Source: CAYFVU01 sp964594775
GTDB taxonomy: Bacteria > Spirochaetota > Spirochaetia > DSM-16054 > Sediminispirochaetaceae
Length of the DNA stretch: 24,253 bases
Assembly: GCA_964594775.1 (NCBI GenBank)
Contig: CAZQNO010000042.1
Coordinates: 1 to 24,253, forward strand
Direction: 5' to 3'
The translations under genes were made by a program, and so were the position numbers. Of the stretch, positions 7,526 through 15,494 are shown piece after piece (position 1 is the first letter of the stretch; each line of letters opens with the position of its first letter). The notes below the pieces were generated by a model that made no database searches, was not told the DNA's origin, and was given only the letters and a program-made list of their open reading frames with translations.

Positions 7526-8683
7526 TTATGCCCGTGCTTCTGCTTGGGCGTTTTCTGCTGCTGCGGCGCTTGCGGCGGCTGAGTTTATCGGAAGCGTAAA
7601 AGAGAAGAGGGTACCCTTTCCCGGTTCGCTCTCCACACTGAGCTCACCGAAGTTGCGTTCTACGAACTCCTTGCAGAGTATGAGTCCGAGCCCGGAACCC
7701 TTCTCCTTTTCGGTTCCTTGAGTGCTGCTCCTGCGGTCGATCCGGAAAAGCTTCTCCATCGTTTCCGAATTCATTCCCGTCCCGGTATCTTTTATCATGA
7801 TCGCCACGCGGTTTTTCATCCGCCGGCCGTAGACCGTTATTATGCCCCCTTTGGGGGTGAACTTTATGGCGTTGGACAGGAGATTTCGAAAAATCGTATG
7901 AACTGCGTTTTCATCCGCCCAGGCCACTTCCCCCTTCTGAAGCTTATTCTCGATGGTGAGTTCTTTGTTCTCTCTGTTCACCTGCAAAAGTGCACGGCTT
8001 TCTTCGAGAAGCTCATAAAGATCGACGTCTTTCGGCTGCATCGGCACCCGGCCCGTTTGAACCCTCGACCATTCGAGAAGGTTTTCCAGCAGATTGAAGG
8101 CGTTTTTTGACGATTTATGCATTCCCTCGAGGAGTTCCTTCGCCGTCGCCGGATCGAGTTTGTCTATTCCGCCGGCAAGGTACTGGGCCATGCCCACCAG
8201 GGCGGTAAAGGGGCTGCGCAGATCGTGGGCGATGATGGAGAAGAACTTGTCCTTTGCCGCGTTCGCCTCTCTCAGCTCCCGCTGCGTATGCCGCAGACGC
8301 AGGTGGGTCCTTACCCGCATCCGCAGCTCTTCCCCGCGAAAGGGCTTGGTGATGTAATCCACCGCTCCAAGTTCGAAGCCCTTTGTGATGCTTTCCGTAT
8401 CGTTTCTCGCCGTAAGGAAGATGAGGGGAATATCCGCCGTAGCGTCATTCTCCTTCAGCTCCTTTGCCACGGAGAACCCGTCCAGCTCCGGCATCATGAT
8501 GTCGAGAAGCACAAGATCAATCTCCCGCGAGGAGGCAAGCGCCAGGGCCTCCGGCCCGCTCTCGGCCTTCACGATGCGGTAGCCGTCTTTTCCCAGGATT
8601 GCTTCGGCAATGTGCAGATTTTGTGGAACGTCGTCAACAATGAGAACGGTAGATTTTGCTATTTCACGTGCGAGACCGCCCAT
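7526..8683 (-). CDS. Receiver-histidine kinase (REC-HisKA-HATPase)
   Basis: A soluble 385-aa signalling kinase with no membrane segment. An N-terminal receiver domain (about 11-128) has D61 in LLDIMMPELDG, T91 and K113 (ITKPF). A dimerisation/phosphoacceptor domain follows with H153 in SIIAHDLRSPF. The ATPase domain has an N-box (FRNLLSNAIKF), DTGTGM and GSGLGL. In this architecture the kinase is controlled by phosphorylation of its own receiver, so it takes its input from another kinase or from the HPt protein of the same operon. The C-terminus ends in an alanine-rich tail (AAASAAAAENAQAEARA). There is no clear ribosome binding site; the start follows the previous stop by eight bases, so translation is probably coupled. 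Confidence 0.92.
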   Translation of the reverse strand: MGGLAREIAKSTVLIVDDVPQNLHIAEAILGKDGYRIVKAESGPEALALASSREIDLVLLDIMMPELDGFSVAKELKENDATADIPLIFLTARNDTESITKGFELGAVDYITKPFRGEELRMRVRTHLRLRHTQRELREANAAKDKFFSIIAHDLRSPFTALVGMAQYLAGGIDKLDPATAKELLEGMHKSSKNAFNLLENLLEWSRVQTGRVPMQPKDVDLYELLEESRALLQVNRENKELTIENKLQKGEVAWADENAVHTIFRNLLSNAIKFTPKGGIITVYGRRMKNRVAIMIKDTGTGMNSETMEKLFRIDRRSSTQGTEKEKGSGLGLILCKEFVERNFGELSVESEPGKGTLFSFTLPINSAAASAAAAENAQAEARA

Positions 8684-8691
8684 ATAGCCGG

Positions 8692-9102
8692 TTATAACAC
8701 TTTTTTGAGCCGCTCTTCAAGCTCCTTGATATCGACTGTGAGAGTAGAGGATTTTCCCTCCGGCTTTGCCAGTACGTCCGCCGCGCCGAGCATCTTCGCC
8801 TTTCGCACATTTTCGTCGTTCTCGAACATCGTGCCGCTGAGAATGACCACCGGCAGACCTTCCGGGATTTCCCCCGCCCGTTTTTTCTTGACGATCTCCT
8901 TGAGGGCGGTGATACCGTCCATCTCCGGCATCTCCACGTCCATCAATACCACATCGGGTTTTTCCGAAATGATCTTTTCCAGGCCGATACGCCCGTTCTC
9001 CGCAAGAACGACACTGTCCCAGTTTTCACTCTTCTTGAAGGCCCCTTCCAGACCGCTGCGAATGAGAAACGAATCATCTACTATTAAGATCTTTTTCGCC
9101 AT
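8692..9102 (-). CDS. Single-domain response regulator
   Basis: A 136-aa CheY-like receiver without output domain. The acidic pair is D9/D10, the phosphoacceptor is D55 in LMDVEMPEMDG, the switch residue is the serine in ILSGT and the lysine is in AKPEG. The KPEGKSSTLTVDIKELEERL tail recalls the receiver-linker part of CheB, but there is no methylesterase domain. It sits 15 bases after the HPt gene and 8 bases before the receiver-kinase, in one operon, and probably shuttles phosphate within this relay or acts by protein binding. Confidence 0.9.
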   Translation of the reverse strand: MAKKILIVDDSFLIRSGLEGAFKKSENWDSVVLAENGRIGLEKIISEKPDVVLMDVEMPEMDGITALKEIVKKKRAGEIPEGLPVVILSGTMFENDENVRKAKMLGAADVLAKPEGKSSTLTVDIKELEERLKKVL

Positions 9103-9117
9103 ACTATCCTACTCCTT

Positions 9118-10221
9118 CTATAAAAGCAGTGCCCGTACCCCCTCCTCGATATCCGGCGCGATTACCGGATACCCCTTCAGCGCTTGGTCGAGAAGAGCGG
9201 TGGCCTTCTGCATCACTTGCATTCTTGGGCTTATCAATACCACTCGGCCGGGAGCTTTCTGCTTGATCGTTTCGAGCTTTTCGAATAAGCCCTCTGCTCT
9301 CAGCGGTACCTCCTTTCCCAGGGCGAGTTCCACCACGTAGAGAACTCCCTCCTCATCGAGCATATCCGCCGCCCGGTCGAAGGCCTCAAGCTGATCGATG
9401 CGCAGATGTCGAAACACGCCGAGCACGTAGAGCCGTTCCCATATTCCTCTTCGAAATTCATTTATCAGGGTGTGGAGGAGCTCGTAGCTTATCTCGTTAT
9501 AGGCGATGTTCTCCCGCATCATGGCGGCAAGGAATTTTTCGATGTAGCTCGCCGGTTTTTCAAGATGCTCCGAGTTTCCAAAGACCGCGCTGCGCAGGTC
9601 AACGGCCGCCATCCCCAAGTCCATGAGCCCGTCCTCCCATCCCTCTTTCCGTCCCATGGAGATAAAGCTGTTCAGCTGCTCTTCCAATTCATAAAAAGCC
9701 TTGAGGATAGGGCGCCACTCTTTGTAAGAGGACAGGGTCTCCCGCTCCGAAAGCTGTACCGGCGGGGCTTGACCACCGTCCCCGCCTCGAACCGCAGCTC
9801 CCCGGTTTGAATCCTCTTGTTCCGCTCCCCCTCCGCTCTTCGTTTCTTCCTTTAGAGGACTCTCGAAGCGAAGACGGACCTCGTTTAACTGTTGCCGAAA
9901 GGGGGCCGATTCTCCCTCTTCGCATACGGCCCGCAGCAGATCGACGACCTCAAAACTCGCCTGAAGGAGATCCGGCGAGAGTTCGCTGCGTTCATTGCGG
10001 ACCGCATCGTATTGTGATTCGAGGGCATGGGTGAGAGAACTCATCTCTCCTTCGCCGACCATGTTCGCGTTGCCTTTGACGGTGTGGAAAAGGCGAAAGA
10101 TGCTGTGGACGGTCTCCTTTTCGAAACCCTCCTTTTCCAGCTGGAGGACATACTCCTCCGCGTCGGCCAAAAGATCGAGGGTATCGGCAAAAAATTGTTC
10201 CTGCAGGGAGGTGTCGCTCAT
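9118..10221 (-). CDS. HPt-domain phosphotransfer protein with unknown C-terminal half
   Basis: A 367-aa soluble protein. The N-terminal 110 residues are a histidine phosphotransfer (HPt) domain with H46 in FRLFHTVKGNANMVG, as in the P1 domain of CheA. A charged, glycine-rich linker follows (about 120-155). The remaining 210 residues are mostly predicted helix and match no domain that I recognise; the last 60 residues (RVVLISPRMQVMQ...VIAPDIEEGVRALL) have alternating hydrophobic strands that could be a degenerate receiver fold. There is no CheA dimerisation, kinase or CheW-binding domain, so it cannot phosphorylate itself. GGAG six bases before the ATG supports the start. It lies between two receiver genes, as expected for a relay intermediate. 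Confidence 0.82.
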   Translation of the reverse strand: MSDTSLQEQFFADTLDLLADAEEYVLQLEKEGFEKETVHSIFRLFHTVKGNANMVGEGEMSSLTHALESQYDAVRNERSELSPDLLQASFEVVDLLRAVCEEGESAPFRQQLNEVRLRFESPLKEETKSGGGAEQEDSNRGAAVRGGDGGQAPPVQLSERETLSSYKEWRPILKAFYELEEQLNSFISMGRKEGWEDGLMDLGMAAVDLRSAVFGNSEHLEKPASYIEKFLAAMMRENIAYNEISYELLHTLINEFRRGIWERLYVLGVFRHLRIDQLEAFDRAADMLDEEGVLYVVELALGKEVPLRAEGLFEKLETIKQKAPGRVVLISPRMQVMQKATALLDQALKGYPVIAPDIEEGVRALLL

Positions 10222-10224
10222 CTC

Positions 10225-10647
10225 TTACTCCGAGAGGGTCTTTTTCGCGGTCTGTTTGAGCACCTTGTTCCAGCGCTGCCAGCGTTGAATAGAAACTTCA
10301 ACCACTTCCATGATATCCTCGGGAGAGGCAAAGGGCTTCATAACGAAATCCATCGCGCCGTATCCGAGAGATTCGATTACCCTTCCCAGAGTGGAATCGG
10401 CGGTCATCATGATCACGTGGGTTAAGGGATCTATCTTCTTCGCCTCCTCGAGGAGCATAATTCCATCCATTTCCGGCATCACAATATCGAGAATGAGAAT
10501 GTGGACCTTTTGTTCCTTTATTATCTTCATGGCCTCGCCGGGGCTCGAAACGGTGGAGACCTCCAAGGCTTCCATCTCTTTGAGGTACTGTTCCAAGAGT
10601 TTGAGGACCATTTCGTCGTCGTCGACTACAAGTACGTGTAGTTTCAT
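10225..10647 (-). CDS. Single-domain response regulator, first gene of the phosphorelay operon
   Basis: A 140-aa CheY-like receiver. D9/D10/D11 form the acidic pocket, D54 in LILDIVMPEMDG is the phosphoacceptor, T83 (MMTAD) the switch residue and the lysine lies in VMKPF. A short helical tail (QRWQRWNKVLKQTAKK) follows, with no DNA-binding domain. GGAG lies nine bases before the ATG, and a strong promoter precedes it (10671-10699). The next gene starts three bases after its stop. It probably receives phosphate from the HPt protein or a kinase elsewhere. Confidence 0.92.
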   Translation of the reverse strand: MKLHVLVVDDDEMVLKLLEQYLKEMEALEVSTVSSPGEAMKIIKEQKVHILILDIVMPEMDGIMLLEEAKKIDPLTHVIMMTADSTLGRVIESLGYGAMDFVMKPFASPEDIMEVVEVSIQRWQRWNKVLKQTAKKTLSE

Positions 10648-10670
10648 CGGCTATGTCTCCTTACTTGATA

Positions 10671-10699
10671 AGGATAGTGCGGAAGGATGACCCTGTCAA
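10671..10699 (-). promoter_or_regulatory. Sigma-70 promoter of the phosphorelay operon
   Basis: On the minus strand a perfect TTGACA (10699-10694) is separated by 17 bases from TATCCT (10676-10671). The transcript would begin about 18 bases before the GGAG site of the first regulator gene. This makes the regulator, HPt, regulator, kinase and aminotransferase genes a unit that can be expressed apart from the genes upstream. Confidence 0.75.
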
Positions 10700-10741
10700 T
10701 GATTAGGCCGATTTATCCTGCCCTTATGCTTGGTATAGGCA

Positions 10742-12760
10742 TCATTTGCCGAGGAGCTTGAGCATGTAGAGTTCGATGTAGGTTTGAAAGTCCCGCTTGT
10801 TCTTGATTCTTTCGAAGGCCTGGTATTCTGCCACTTTTGCGGCCAGATTGTGGATTCGGGCCTTATCGGGAGGACTCATGATCTTTCGGCGTATCTTTCT
10901 CAAGAAGTCCCGCACCGCCGAGTTTACGTCCTCCACCAGATCGTTCTTCGCCTTGCCTTCCATTATGGGGTTCCACGCTTCGACCAATTCATCGAGGGTA
11001 AGGTCGATGCTCTTTCCTTCCTCCAAATAGGATTCGGTGAGCTTCGCCACGGCCTTCTTGTACTCCCTTTGGCGCTGTATCTCCTCTTTTCCTTGGCTCC
11101 GGCGCCCCGCCGGCGGCGGTTCCATCACCATCGCCCCGCCCATCGGTTCGGACGGAGGAGGACCCTGCGCTTTTTTCGGCTTACTCTCCTTTTGCAGCGC
11201 GGCGGGTTTCGGCCGCGGCGAGGCATCTCCGCCCTCTGCTCTGGAGCGGGATTTCCGCTTGACTGAAGAAAAAACGCGTCCAAGATAGACCCCCAGGAGG
11301 CCGACGAGGGGAATGCTCTTCCAGAGGGGGAGGTAGGTCCTCGCCTCGGTGATAAGACGCTTCGGATCGAGGCGAAGAATCTCGTCTATCGGTATGAGCT
11401 TGCCCTGTTTTTCGTCGAGGATTCTGTTCGCCTCGTAGTAGACCTCCTTCATCGGCTTCGTTTCCTTCAGCAGAATGAAAATCAGTTCGAAGCGGAGCGC
11501 CGAGGAGAGTACCGGATCGGTCTCCTCCAGTCGCTTCCACATATCCTCTTGAAAGAGTTTGCGGTTGCTCATATGAGAAGATTTCTTGAAATCCCCGAGG
11601 ATCTCCGCCCATTCCTGCACGTACTGCTGTTTGAGGTCTTTGCCGGCGGAATGACAGCGCTGGAGGACCATCGTAAGGGCCCGCTCCTTCGCGATGAAGT
11701 ACTCCTTCTTATCGACGGTACGCAGCCGAAGAATGTTCGGCAGGGGATCTTCCTGCTCGTTTTTCGTCTTTCGCTCGAGATACTTCGCCAAGTCCTCTCT
11801 GGAGACCTTTCGTGAAATGGGAAGTCCGTTGCGGTCTTTGAAGGCATAGATGTCGTTGAAGCTGTGGAGATAGGGAGGACTCTTGAGTTTCTCTTCCGCC
11901 GCCTTTAGCGCCAGTTCCCTCTCCCGTTTGTCTTTTTTCTTCGTCTTGAAGTAAAGTCCGTACATACCGATGAGGTAGGCGGCCTGACAAAAGGAATGTT
12001 CTCGATCGAGCTTGTTCTCCTTCTCCCTGAACTCGTTTACCACCATCGTCGACAGGTTCGACCAAAAATGAAAGGTAAAGTCGTCGGGATCGCGGATGGT
12101 ATTGAGGGCCGTTCTCTGCTGGGTCATGATGTTGGCCAGCATGTCGCGGAGGTTCGATTCCTTCCGCGGAAAGAGACCGACGAGCTTGTTGTAGGCATAC
12201 TCATTATTCTTCTGGTAAGAGAGGTAGCTGCGGATTCGAACGGTGCAGAGGGGCAGGAGCTTTGTGAGAAGGAGATCGGAGACAACTATCATCGACCGTA
12301 TCCCCTCGGGAAAGCCCAGGCGATACACCACACCGCTCTCCTTTCGCGCGGATTCGAGGATATCGATGAATCCCGTCTTCACGTCCACCGCCTCAACCAC
12401 CGAAGCGGGAAAGGCCCCGCCGTAGAACTGCTCATTAGGGAAGGGTGTTTCCGGGTCCCGCTCCACGTCGGCGTAGATGTTGGTCACAAAATGCGCGTAA
12501 TACCGCAGGTAGCTAATTTCCTGACTGTTGTTTTCATCCCGCTCCAGCTCAATCGTCCCCTCCTTCTCCAGCTCCGCGATAAGATCGCCGAAGCGTTCGG
12601 ATGAGCAGGTGGTAAAATCGGCAAAATCGGGCTTCGTCTTTCTGAACTCTTCGGTCCAGTGGGAGGCGTATTTTTCCAGATTATAACGTGAGATCTTCCC
12701 CGTATTCTTCTTCATTGAGTAGGCGCGCAGCACTTGTTCCAGATCATTTTTTGCGGACAA
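10742..12760 (-). CDS. Large protein of unknown function, possibly spirochaete-specific
   Basis: I do not recognise a family. The start is probably the TTG at 12760, because GGAGGAG (12773-12767) lies six bases before it; this gives 672 aa beginning MSAKNDLEQVLRAYS. A longer frame beginning at 12775 would start inside that ribosome binding site. The first 480 residues are charged and largely helical. One hydrophobic segment follows (SIPLVGLLGVYLGRVF, about 480-497), then a basic and proline-rich linker (about 498-560) and a helical C-terminal domain of some 110 residues. There is no signal peptide, so it may be a cytosolic protein held to the membrane by one segment, or the segment may be buried. 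It has its own promoter. Its position before the phosphorelay operon is suggestive but no link is shown. Confidence 0.8.
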   Translation of the reverse strand: MSAKNDLEQVLRAYSMKKNTGKISRYNLEKYASHWTEEFRKTKPDFADFTTCSSERFGDLIAELEKEGTIELERDENNSQEISYLRYYAHFVTNIYADVERDPETPFPNEQFYGGAFPASVVEAVDVKTGFIDILESARKESGVVYRLGFPEGIRSMIVVSDLLLTKLLPLCTVRIRSYLSYQKNNEYAYNKLVGLFPRKESNLRDMLANIMTQQRTALNTIRDPDDFTFHFWSNLSTMVVNEFREKENKLDREHSFCQAAYLIGMYGLYFKTKKKDKRERELALKAAEEKLKSPPYLHSFNDIYAFKDRNGLPISRKVSREDLAKYLERKTKNEQEDPLPNILRLRTVDKKEYFIAKERALTMVLQRCHSAGKDLKQQYVQEWAEILGDFKKSSHMSNRKLFQEDMWKRLEETDPVLSSALRFELIFILLKETKPMKEVYYEANRILDEKQGKLIPIDEILRLDPKRLITEARTYLPLWKSIPLVGLLGVYLGRVFSSVKRKSRSRAEGGDASPRPKPAALQKESKPKKAQGPPPSEPMGGAMVMEPPPAGRRSQGKEEIQRQREYKKAVAKLTESYLEEGKSIDLTLDELVEAWNPIMEGKAKNDLVEDVNSAVRDFLRKIRRKIMSPPDKARIHNLAAKVAEYQAFERIKNKRDFQTYIELYMLKLLGK

Positions 12761-12766
12761 GTTGTT

Positions 12767-12773
12767 CTCCTCC
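12767..12773 (-). promoter_or_regulatory. Ribosome binding site that sets the TTG start
   Basis: GGAGGAG on the minus strand followed by AACAAC and TTG. The seven-base match to the anti-Shine-Dalgarno sequence at six-base spacing makes TTG at 12760 a much better start than the upstream TTG at 12775, which overlaps the site itself. Confidence 0.7.
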
Positions 12774-12780
12774 AACTTCG

Positions 12781-12809
12781 AGTATACGTCCGCTTGGGGG
12801 AATTTTCAA
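12781..12809 (-). promoter_or_regulatory. Promoter of the 672-aa gene inside the end of the rluA-like gene
   Basis: On the minus strand TTGAAA (12809-12804) overlaps the TGA stop of the pseudouridine synthase gene. Exactly 17 bases later comes TATACT (12786-12781). Transcription would start near 12774, giving a leader of about 14 bases that still contains GGAGG. Confidence 0.65.
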
Positions 12810-13552
12810 CTCATTACTCGTAATTGTCGGTCCCACAGCGCATCCGAGACGGGATCGGCGATGATCGAAATTTCTCCCTTTCCCACGGGGTGCTCGAAGC
12901 GTATCTCCCGTGCATGGAGATGGATTCCTCCGTCCGGATTCGAACGTTTTGCCCCGTATTTGAGGTCCCCCTTTATGTGACAGCCGACTGCGGCCAGCTG
13001 GGCCCGTATCTGATGATGCCGTCCCGTATCGGGCCGTATCTCCAGGAGGAAGTAGTTGTCCGTTGCCCCTACCAGCCGATACCGGAGCTCTGCACGTTTT
13101 ATCTCGGCCCGCTTGGGTGTATGGCGACGCGTCATTTCTTCATCCGTTTTTGACGGGGCCATGGCGAAGGACTTGTTCTTCTTCCTGTCCCGCCGCAGCT
13201 CGTGAACGAGTCTTCCCTCGGTCTGCGGCGGTATCGCATCGACTACGGCCCAGTAGACCTTCTTGACCCGGCGGTCCTTGAATAATTTGCCCATGCGCCC
13301 CAGGGCCTTTTCCGTCTTGGCAAATACGACAACCCCGCTGGTGGGCCGGTCGAGGCGGTGGGGAATTCCGAGAAAGACCTTTCCCGGTTTCCCGTCCCTT
13401 GCCTTGATGAAGCCTTTGACCGCATCTGCGAGACTCGGATCGCCGGATGAGTCGGCTTGCACGATCTCGCCGGACCGCTTGTTTACGGCGATGAGATGAT
13501 TATCTTCGTAGAGTATGCGGGCGGCCGGGGATTCGGTTTCATTTCGGCTCAC
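12806..13552 (-). CDS. RluA-family pseudouridine synthase
   Basis: A 248-aa enzyme that isomerises uridine to pseudouridine in RNA. The family signature GIPHRLDRPTSGVVVFAKT (62-80) is present with the catalytic aspartate D68. DTGRHHQIRAQLAAVG and HLHAREIRFEHP are further family blocks. There is no S4 RNA-binding domain before the catalytic domain, so it belongs to the small single-domain members. The rRNA or tRNA target cannot be told from the sequence. The start is GTG, 16 bases after the parC stop, with GAGAGG some ten bases before it, so it is probably cotranscribed with parE and parC. The stop overlaps the -35 box of the next gene. Confidence 0.9.
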   Translation of the reverse strand: MSRNETESPAARILYEDNHLIAVNKRSGEIVQADSSGDPSLADAVKGFIKARDGKPGKVFLGIPHRLDRPTSGVVVFAKTEKALGRMGKLFKDRRVKKVYWAVVDAIPPQTEGRLVHELRRDRKKNKSFAMAPSKTDEEMTRRHTPKRAEIKRAELRYRLVGATDNYFLLEIRPDTGRHHQIRAQLAAVGCHIKGDLKYGAKRSNPDGGIHLHAREIRFEHPVGKGEISIIADPVSDALWDRQLRVMS

Positions 13553-13568
13553 TCGGCCCGGCCCTCTC

Positions 13569-15494
13569 TCACCCGCTCGCCCGGGGCTTCACCAGACGGA
13601 GTGAGCTCACGTCCTTCGTAGTCAAACGGGCCCCGTAGGCCTTGACTCCCTTCACAAGGAAGCCCTCCACGGGAAAGCGCTCCTCGAGCTTCTTGTAGCG
13701 GGAGTTCTTCTTGTATTTTACCTCTATTACCTGGTCGCTCCGGGTGGTGAAGGCCGCCATTTTCGCGCCTTCGGGCAGCAGTTCGTAGCTCCGGCCGATG
13801 ATGAACTTTTCGATGCTGCAGCGTTTGACGTAGTGGTCTCCCGTCTTCTTCAGCTTGTAGACGAGGGTAAAGACCGCCCCGCTCAGCTCTTCCTTGTCGG
13901 CGAAGCCGCAGTAGCGCATGCCGGTATCCACGAAGAGCTTTTTCGGCACGTCGATGACCGAATAGCTGCCCTCCCTGCGAATAACGAGGACCCTGTCGTA
14001 GGAGGAAACTTGCAGGATGCTCTCTCCGGTTTTTACCTCGTACCCGAGATAGCCGCTCTTGGGATCGTAGCGCAGCTCGAGGTTCCTCTGGGCGGCCTCC
14101 CGCACATCCACCCTGTCGAAGGAGCCGACCTTGGTAAAACGGGGGAAATTCGATCCCATCTCTTCCCGCACCTCGTCGATAAAACCCTCGGCGTATTCGG
14201 TGATATGGGAGAGGTGATGGGCGATGGCCGCTAAGCGCGCCTCTATCTGCTCCATCTCCCTTTTCGCCTTATTGATATCGTAGAGGGAGATGCGGCGGAT
14301 GGGGATTTTCAGGAGGTGTTCCACATCCTCCTCCGACACCCTGCCCCGCGGGATCTCCGAGAGAAAGGGCTCGAAGCCGTCGATAACCGCCTGTACCACC
14401 TTCTCCTGGGTCTGCATCTTCTCGATCCGCTTGTAGATCCGCTCCTCCACGAAGATACGCTCGAGGGTCCGCAGGTGGAGCTTGTCCCGCAGATGCCCCT
14501 GTTCAACCTTCAACTCGGCGGTGAGAATTTCGACCAGCTTAGCGGCGTGATAGGCGATGATCTCGCTTATCGTCATGATCGTCGGCACATTGTCCTTGAT
14601 GACGAGGGGATTGACGTTTATCGCGTATTCACAGTCGGTGAAGGCGAAGAGGGCATCGACCACGTCCTGGGTATACTCTCCCCGGGCCAGTTTTATCTCA
14701 ATCTCCACCTCGTCGGTGGTGTAGTCGTTGATCCCCGCCACTTTTAGCTTGTTTTTCTTCGCCGCCGCCTCGATGGAGGAAATGAGACTCTCGGTGGTCG
14801 TCCCGAAGGGAAGTTCCCGTATGACGATACGCTTGGGGTCGGAGGTATCGAGCTTGGCCCGCACCAGGACCTTTCCCCTGCCGTCCTCATACTCCGAAAC
14901 GTCCACAAGGCCGCCGGTGAAGAAGTCGGGCGAGAGTTCGAACTGTTTCCCGCGGAGTGCCGCCTTGAGCGCTTGCAAGACTTCGACGAAGTTGTGCGGA
15001 AGTATGCGGGTAGACATGCCGACGGCGATGCCTTCGGCGCCATGGATAAGCACCAGGGGTATCTTTGCCGGGAAAACTACCGGTTCGCGGTTTCTCCCGT
15101 CGTAGCTGTCGATATACTCGCTTATTTCCGGGGAGTAGAGGACCTTCTTGGCAAAGGGTTTTATCCTCGCCTCGATGTACCTGGCCGCCGAGGCCTCGTC
15201 CCCCGTCAAGAGACTGCCGAAATTTCCCTGCTTGTCGATGAACAGCTCCTTGTTCGCCAGCACGACGAGGGCCGAGTAGATCGAAGCGTCTCCGTGGGGA
15301 TGGTACTTCATGCAGTGGCCGACGACGTTGGCCACCTTGTGAAACTTCCCGTCGTCCATCTCGAAGAGACTGTGGAGGATGCGGCGCTGCACCGGTTTCA
15401 AGCCGTCGTCAAGATCGGGAATCGCCCTGTCCTTGATAACGTAGGAGGCATATTCGAGAAAATTTTTATTGTAGATCGTGCGGACGTAGGACAT
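13569..15494 (-). CDS. parC: DNA topoisomerase IV subunit A (GyrA/ParC family)
   Basis: The DNA-cleaving subunit of a type IIA topoisomerase, which separates linked daughter chromosomes and relaxes supercoils. The catalytic tyrosine is Y106 in ASAARYIEARI. The winged-helix region has KYHPHGDASIYSALV (63-77). At 641 aa it is far shorter than GyrA and lacks a full six-bladed C-terminal domain, as in spirochaetal ParC. Positions matching E. coli GyrA S83 and D87 are alanine (A70) and serine (S74). The ATG follows the parE stop codon directly with no ribosome binding site, so the subunits are probably made by coupled translation in equal amounts. The ParC rather than GyrA call rests on length and on the directly adjoining parE. 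Confidence 0.9.
   Translation of the reverse strand: MSYVRTIYNKNFLEYASYVIKDRAIPDLDDGLKPVQRRILHSLFEMDDGKFHKVANVVGHCMKYHPHGDASIYSALVVLANKELFIDKQGNFGSLLTGDEASAARYIEARIKPFAKKVLYSPEISEYIDSYDGRNREPVVFPAKIPLVLIHGAEGIAVGMSTRILPHNFVEVLQALKAALRGKQFELSPDFFTGGLVDVSEYEDGRGKVLVRAKLDTSDPKRIVIRELPFGTTTESLISSIEAAAKKNKLKVAGINDYTTDEVEIEIKLARGEYTQDVVDALFAFTDCEYAINVNPLVIKDNVPTIMTISEIIAYHAAKLVEILTAELKVEQGHLRDKLHLRTLERIFVEERIYKRIEKMQTQEKVVQAVIDGFEPFLSEIPRGRVSEEDVEHLLKIPIRRISLYDINKAKREMEQIEARLAAIAHHLSHITEYAEGFIDEVREEMGSNFPRFTKVGSFDRVDVREAAQRNLELRYDPKSGYLGYEVKTGESILQVSSYDRVLVIRREGSYSVIDVPKKLFVDTGMRYCGFADKEELSGAVFTLVYKLKKTGDHYVKRCSIEKFIIGRSYELLPEGAKMAAFTTRSDQVIEVKYKKNSRYKKLEERFPVEGFLVKGVKAYGARLTTKDVSSLRLVKPRASG

Noticed and set aside
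8117..9340. Open frame of 407 codons on the plus strand
   Set aside because: It runs antisense across the receiver-kinase, the regulator and the HPt gene, all of which have clear motifs on the minus strand.
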